DNA of 64,000 nt from Pyxidicoccus trucidator (GTDB lineage: Bacteria; Myxococcota; Myxococcia; Myxococcales; Myxococcaceae), in assembly GCF_010894435.1 (NCBI RefSeq), contig NZ_JAAIXZ010000007.1:281339-345338 (forward strand), in the 5' to 3' direction. Within the stretch, counting starts at the first letter, position 1; every line of letters begins with the position of its first letter. Shown piece after piece: positions 63,057-64,000 of the stretch. The notes below the pieces were generated by a model. That model had not been told where the DNA came from, made no database searches, and saw only the letters and a list, made by a program, of their open reading frames with translations. A program made the translations under genes and the position numbers.

Positions 63057-63071
63057 CCACCTCGCGGGTGG
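63057..63071. repeat. Short stem-loop shared with tfuA 3' region
   Basis: CCACC-TCGCG-GGTGG stem of 5 bp, followed by AATGAGC, 39 bp after the slyD-like stop. The same stem with one extra pair occurs at 54266-54282. Confidence 0.4.
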
Positions 63072-63120
63072 AATGAGCATTTCGCGGGGCAGGGGGCGTT
63101 GCACTATCTTTGCCGCCCCA

Positions 63121-64000
63121 ATGAGTCCCTCCTCACCGTCTCCCTCCCCGAGCGAGCTGCGCATCCACCCGTCAGACCCGGCGTCCGGAGACCCGGGGGC
63201 GTCCGCGGCGAAGGACCCTGAGCGCTACTGGCTCGAGCACGTCTACCAGGGCGGCAGCCGCCAGCTCACCGTGCGCGCCGTCATCGCGGGCATGCTCATC
63301 GGCGCGGTGATGTGCCTCTCCAACCTGTTCGTCATCCTCAAGACGGGCTGGAGCCTGGGCGTCACGATTACGGCCTGCATCATCGCCTTCATGGTGTTCG
63401 CCCTGTTCGGGTGGCTGGCCCGCGTATGGGGCCGCCTGCCGCGGGTCGCCAAGCTCTTCCTGGCTGTCGTGGTGGTGGGGTCCAACGCCAGCGTCATCGT
63501 CATGTCGGGCTGGAGTGTGTCTTCCCTGGGGGCCTTGCTGGGGCTCGCGGTCTTCGGGAGCATCGTCTGGAGCGCGCACGGGCCGCAGCGGCACTTCACC
63601 GACCTGGAGAACAACGCCATGGGCTCGGTGGCCTCGGCCGCGGGCTACATGACGGGCGGCGGCAACATGGCGGCGGTGCCCGCGCTGCTGATGCTCACCG
63701 GCACGCTGCCGCCCTCGGGGTGGCTGGTGGTGTGGTTCGCCGTCATCTCCGCGCTGGGCGTCTTCGCGGCCATCCCCATCAAGCGCCAGCTCATCAACAT
63801 CGAGGCCCTGCCGTTTCCCACCGGCACGGCCACCGCGGAGACCATCCGCGCCCTCCACGGCCACGGTGACGTGGCCCGCCGCAAGTCCATTCTGCTCGGC
63901 CTCGCGGGCCTCGTCGGCGCGCTGCTCGTCATCATCCGGGACGCGCGCGGGCGCTGGCTGGATGGCTCACTCTTCCCCTGGCTGACCAACATTCCGGACA
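63121..64000 (+). CDS. OPT-family oligopeptide transporter, 5' part
   Basis: First 293 codons of a gene that leaves the window. Multi-pass membrane protein: a hydrophilic Ser/Pro-rich N-terminus, VIAGMLIGAVMCLSNLFVI, later helices, then NIEALPFPTGTATAETIRAL, a signature of the OPT family that imports tri- to pentapeptides or metal chelates with protons. The cut leaves the remaining helices unseen. Confidence 0.9.
   Translation, partial: MSPSSPSPSPSELRIHPSDPASGDPGASAAKDPERYWLEHVYQGGSRQLTVRAVIAGMLIGAVMCLSNLFVILKTGWSLGVTITACIIAFMVFALFGWLARVWGRLPRVAKLFLAVVVVGSNASVIVMSGWSVSSLGALLGLAVFGSIVWSAHGPQRHFTDLENNAMGSVASAAGYMTGGGNMAAVPALLMLTGTLPPSGWLVVWFAVISALGVFAAIPIKRQLINIEALPFPTGTATAETIRALHGHGDVARRKSILLGLAGLVGALLVIIRDARGRWLDGSLFPWLTNIPD

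Noticed and set aside
60376-63060. 894-aa minus-strand reading of the 2OG oxygenase frame
   Set aside because: The N-terminal 677 codons are antisense to the transporter and FKBP genes and low-complexity; the real gene starts at 61029.

Overview
The window is GC-rich, densely coded DNA with strong G/C preference at third codon positions. It looks like the chromosome of a myxobacterium in the Myxococcus/Corallococcus/Pyxidicoccus group. The reasons are a TIGR02265/DUF2378 protein, a DUF2381 (TIGR02268) protein next to a membrane Ser/Thr kinase, large NRPS genes, and lipoprotein toxin/immunity pairs of the kind used in myxobacterial kin discrimination. I see no rRNA, tRNA, insertion sequence or prophage.

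Layout. (1) 1-12.3 kb, minus strand: a nonribosomal peptide locus, read from about 12.27 kb down to the left edge. A membrane-anchored alpha/beta hydrolase is followed by an A-PCP-C-A-PCP synthetase and then a C-A-PCP-C-A synthetase that runs out of the window. Binding-pocket residues read from the A domains suggest aromatic (Phe-like), Gly, Val, then an uncertain aromatic. (2) 12.4-29.3 kb: housekeeping and metabolic genes (glycosyltransferase, GlnRS, acetyltransferase, CysQ-like phosphatase, Mug-type glycosylase, PfkB kinase, GT87-like membrane protein, amidohydrolase, DUF423, SET-domain methyltransferase, acyl-CoA-dehydrogenase-like protein, M18 aminopeptidase). An array of 11 identical-armed palindromes lies between glnS and a small convergent gene pair. 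(3) 29.4-33.4 kb: an opgG-X-opgH osmoregulated-glucan operon with an unknown middle gene. (4) 33.8-48.9 kb: hybrid histidine kinase, DUF2378 protein, trypsin-like protease, a double-length UvrA (four ATPase modules), glutathione peroxidase, DUF5996, an ECF sigma/anti-sigma/periplasmic-protein operon, a V4R-like protein and a peroxiredoxin.

(5) 49.0-59.3 kb looks like an accessory island. A lipoprotein with an AHH-type nuclease tip is followed by an Imm11-like/SUFU-like immunity protein. Next comes a translationally coupled YcaO-TfuA pair (the peptide thioamidation pair) without a convincing precursor, then a membrane Ser/Thr kinase with a DUF2381 protein. On the opposite strand is a second lipoprotein with a PD-(D/E)xK-like tip, coupled by an ATGA overlap to a DUF3396 immunity protein. 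(6) 59.3-64 kb: a Rof-like small protein, a solitary beta-class DNA methyltransferase overlapping tail-to-tail with a 2OG-Fe(II) oxygenase, a DAACS transporter, a SlyD-like FKBP and the start of an OPT oligopeptide transporter.

The strongest candidates for new biology are the two lipoprotein toxin/immunity pairs with the YcaO-TfuA pair between them, the palindrome array, the SET methyltransferase with a histone-like tail, and the tandem UvrA. All family names come from reading motifs by eye; no database search was run.
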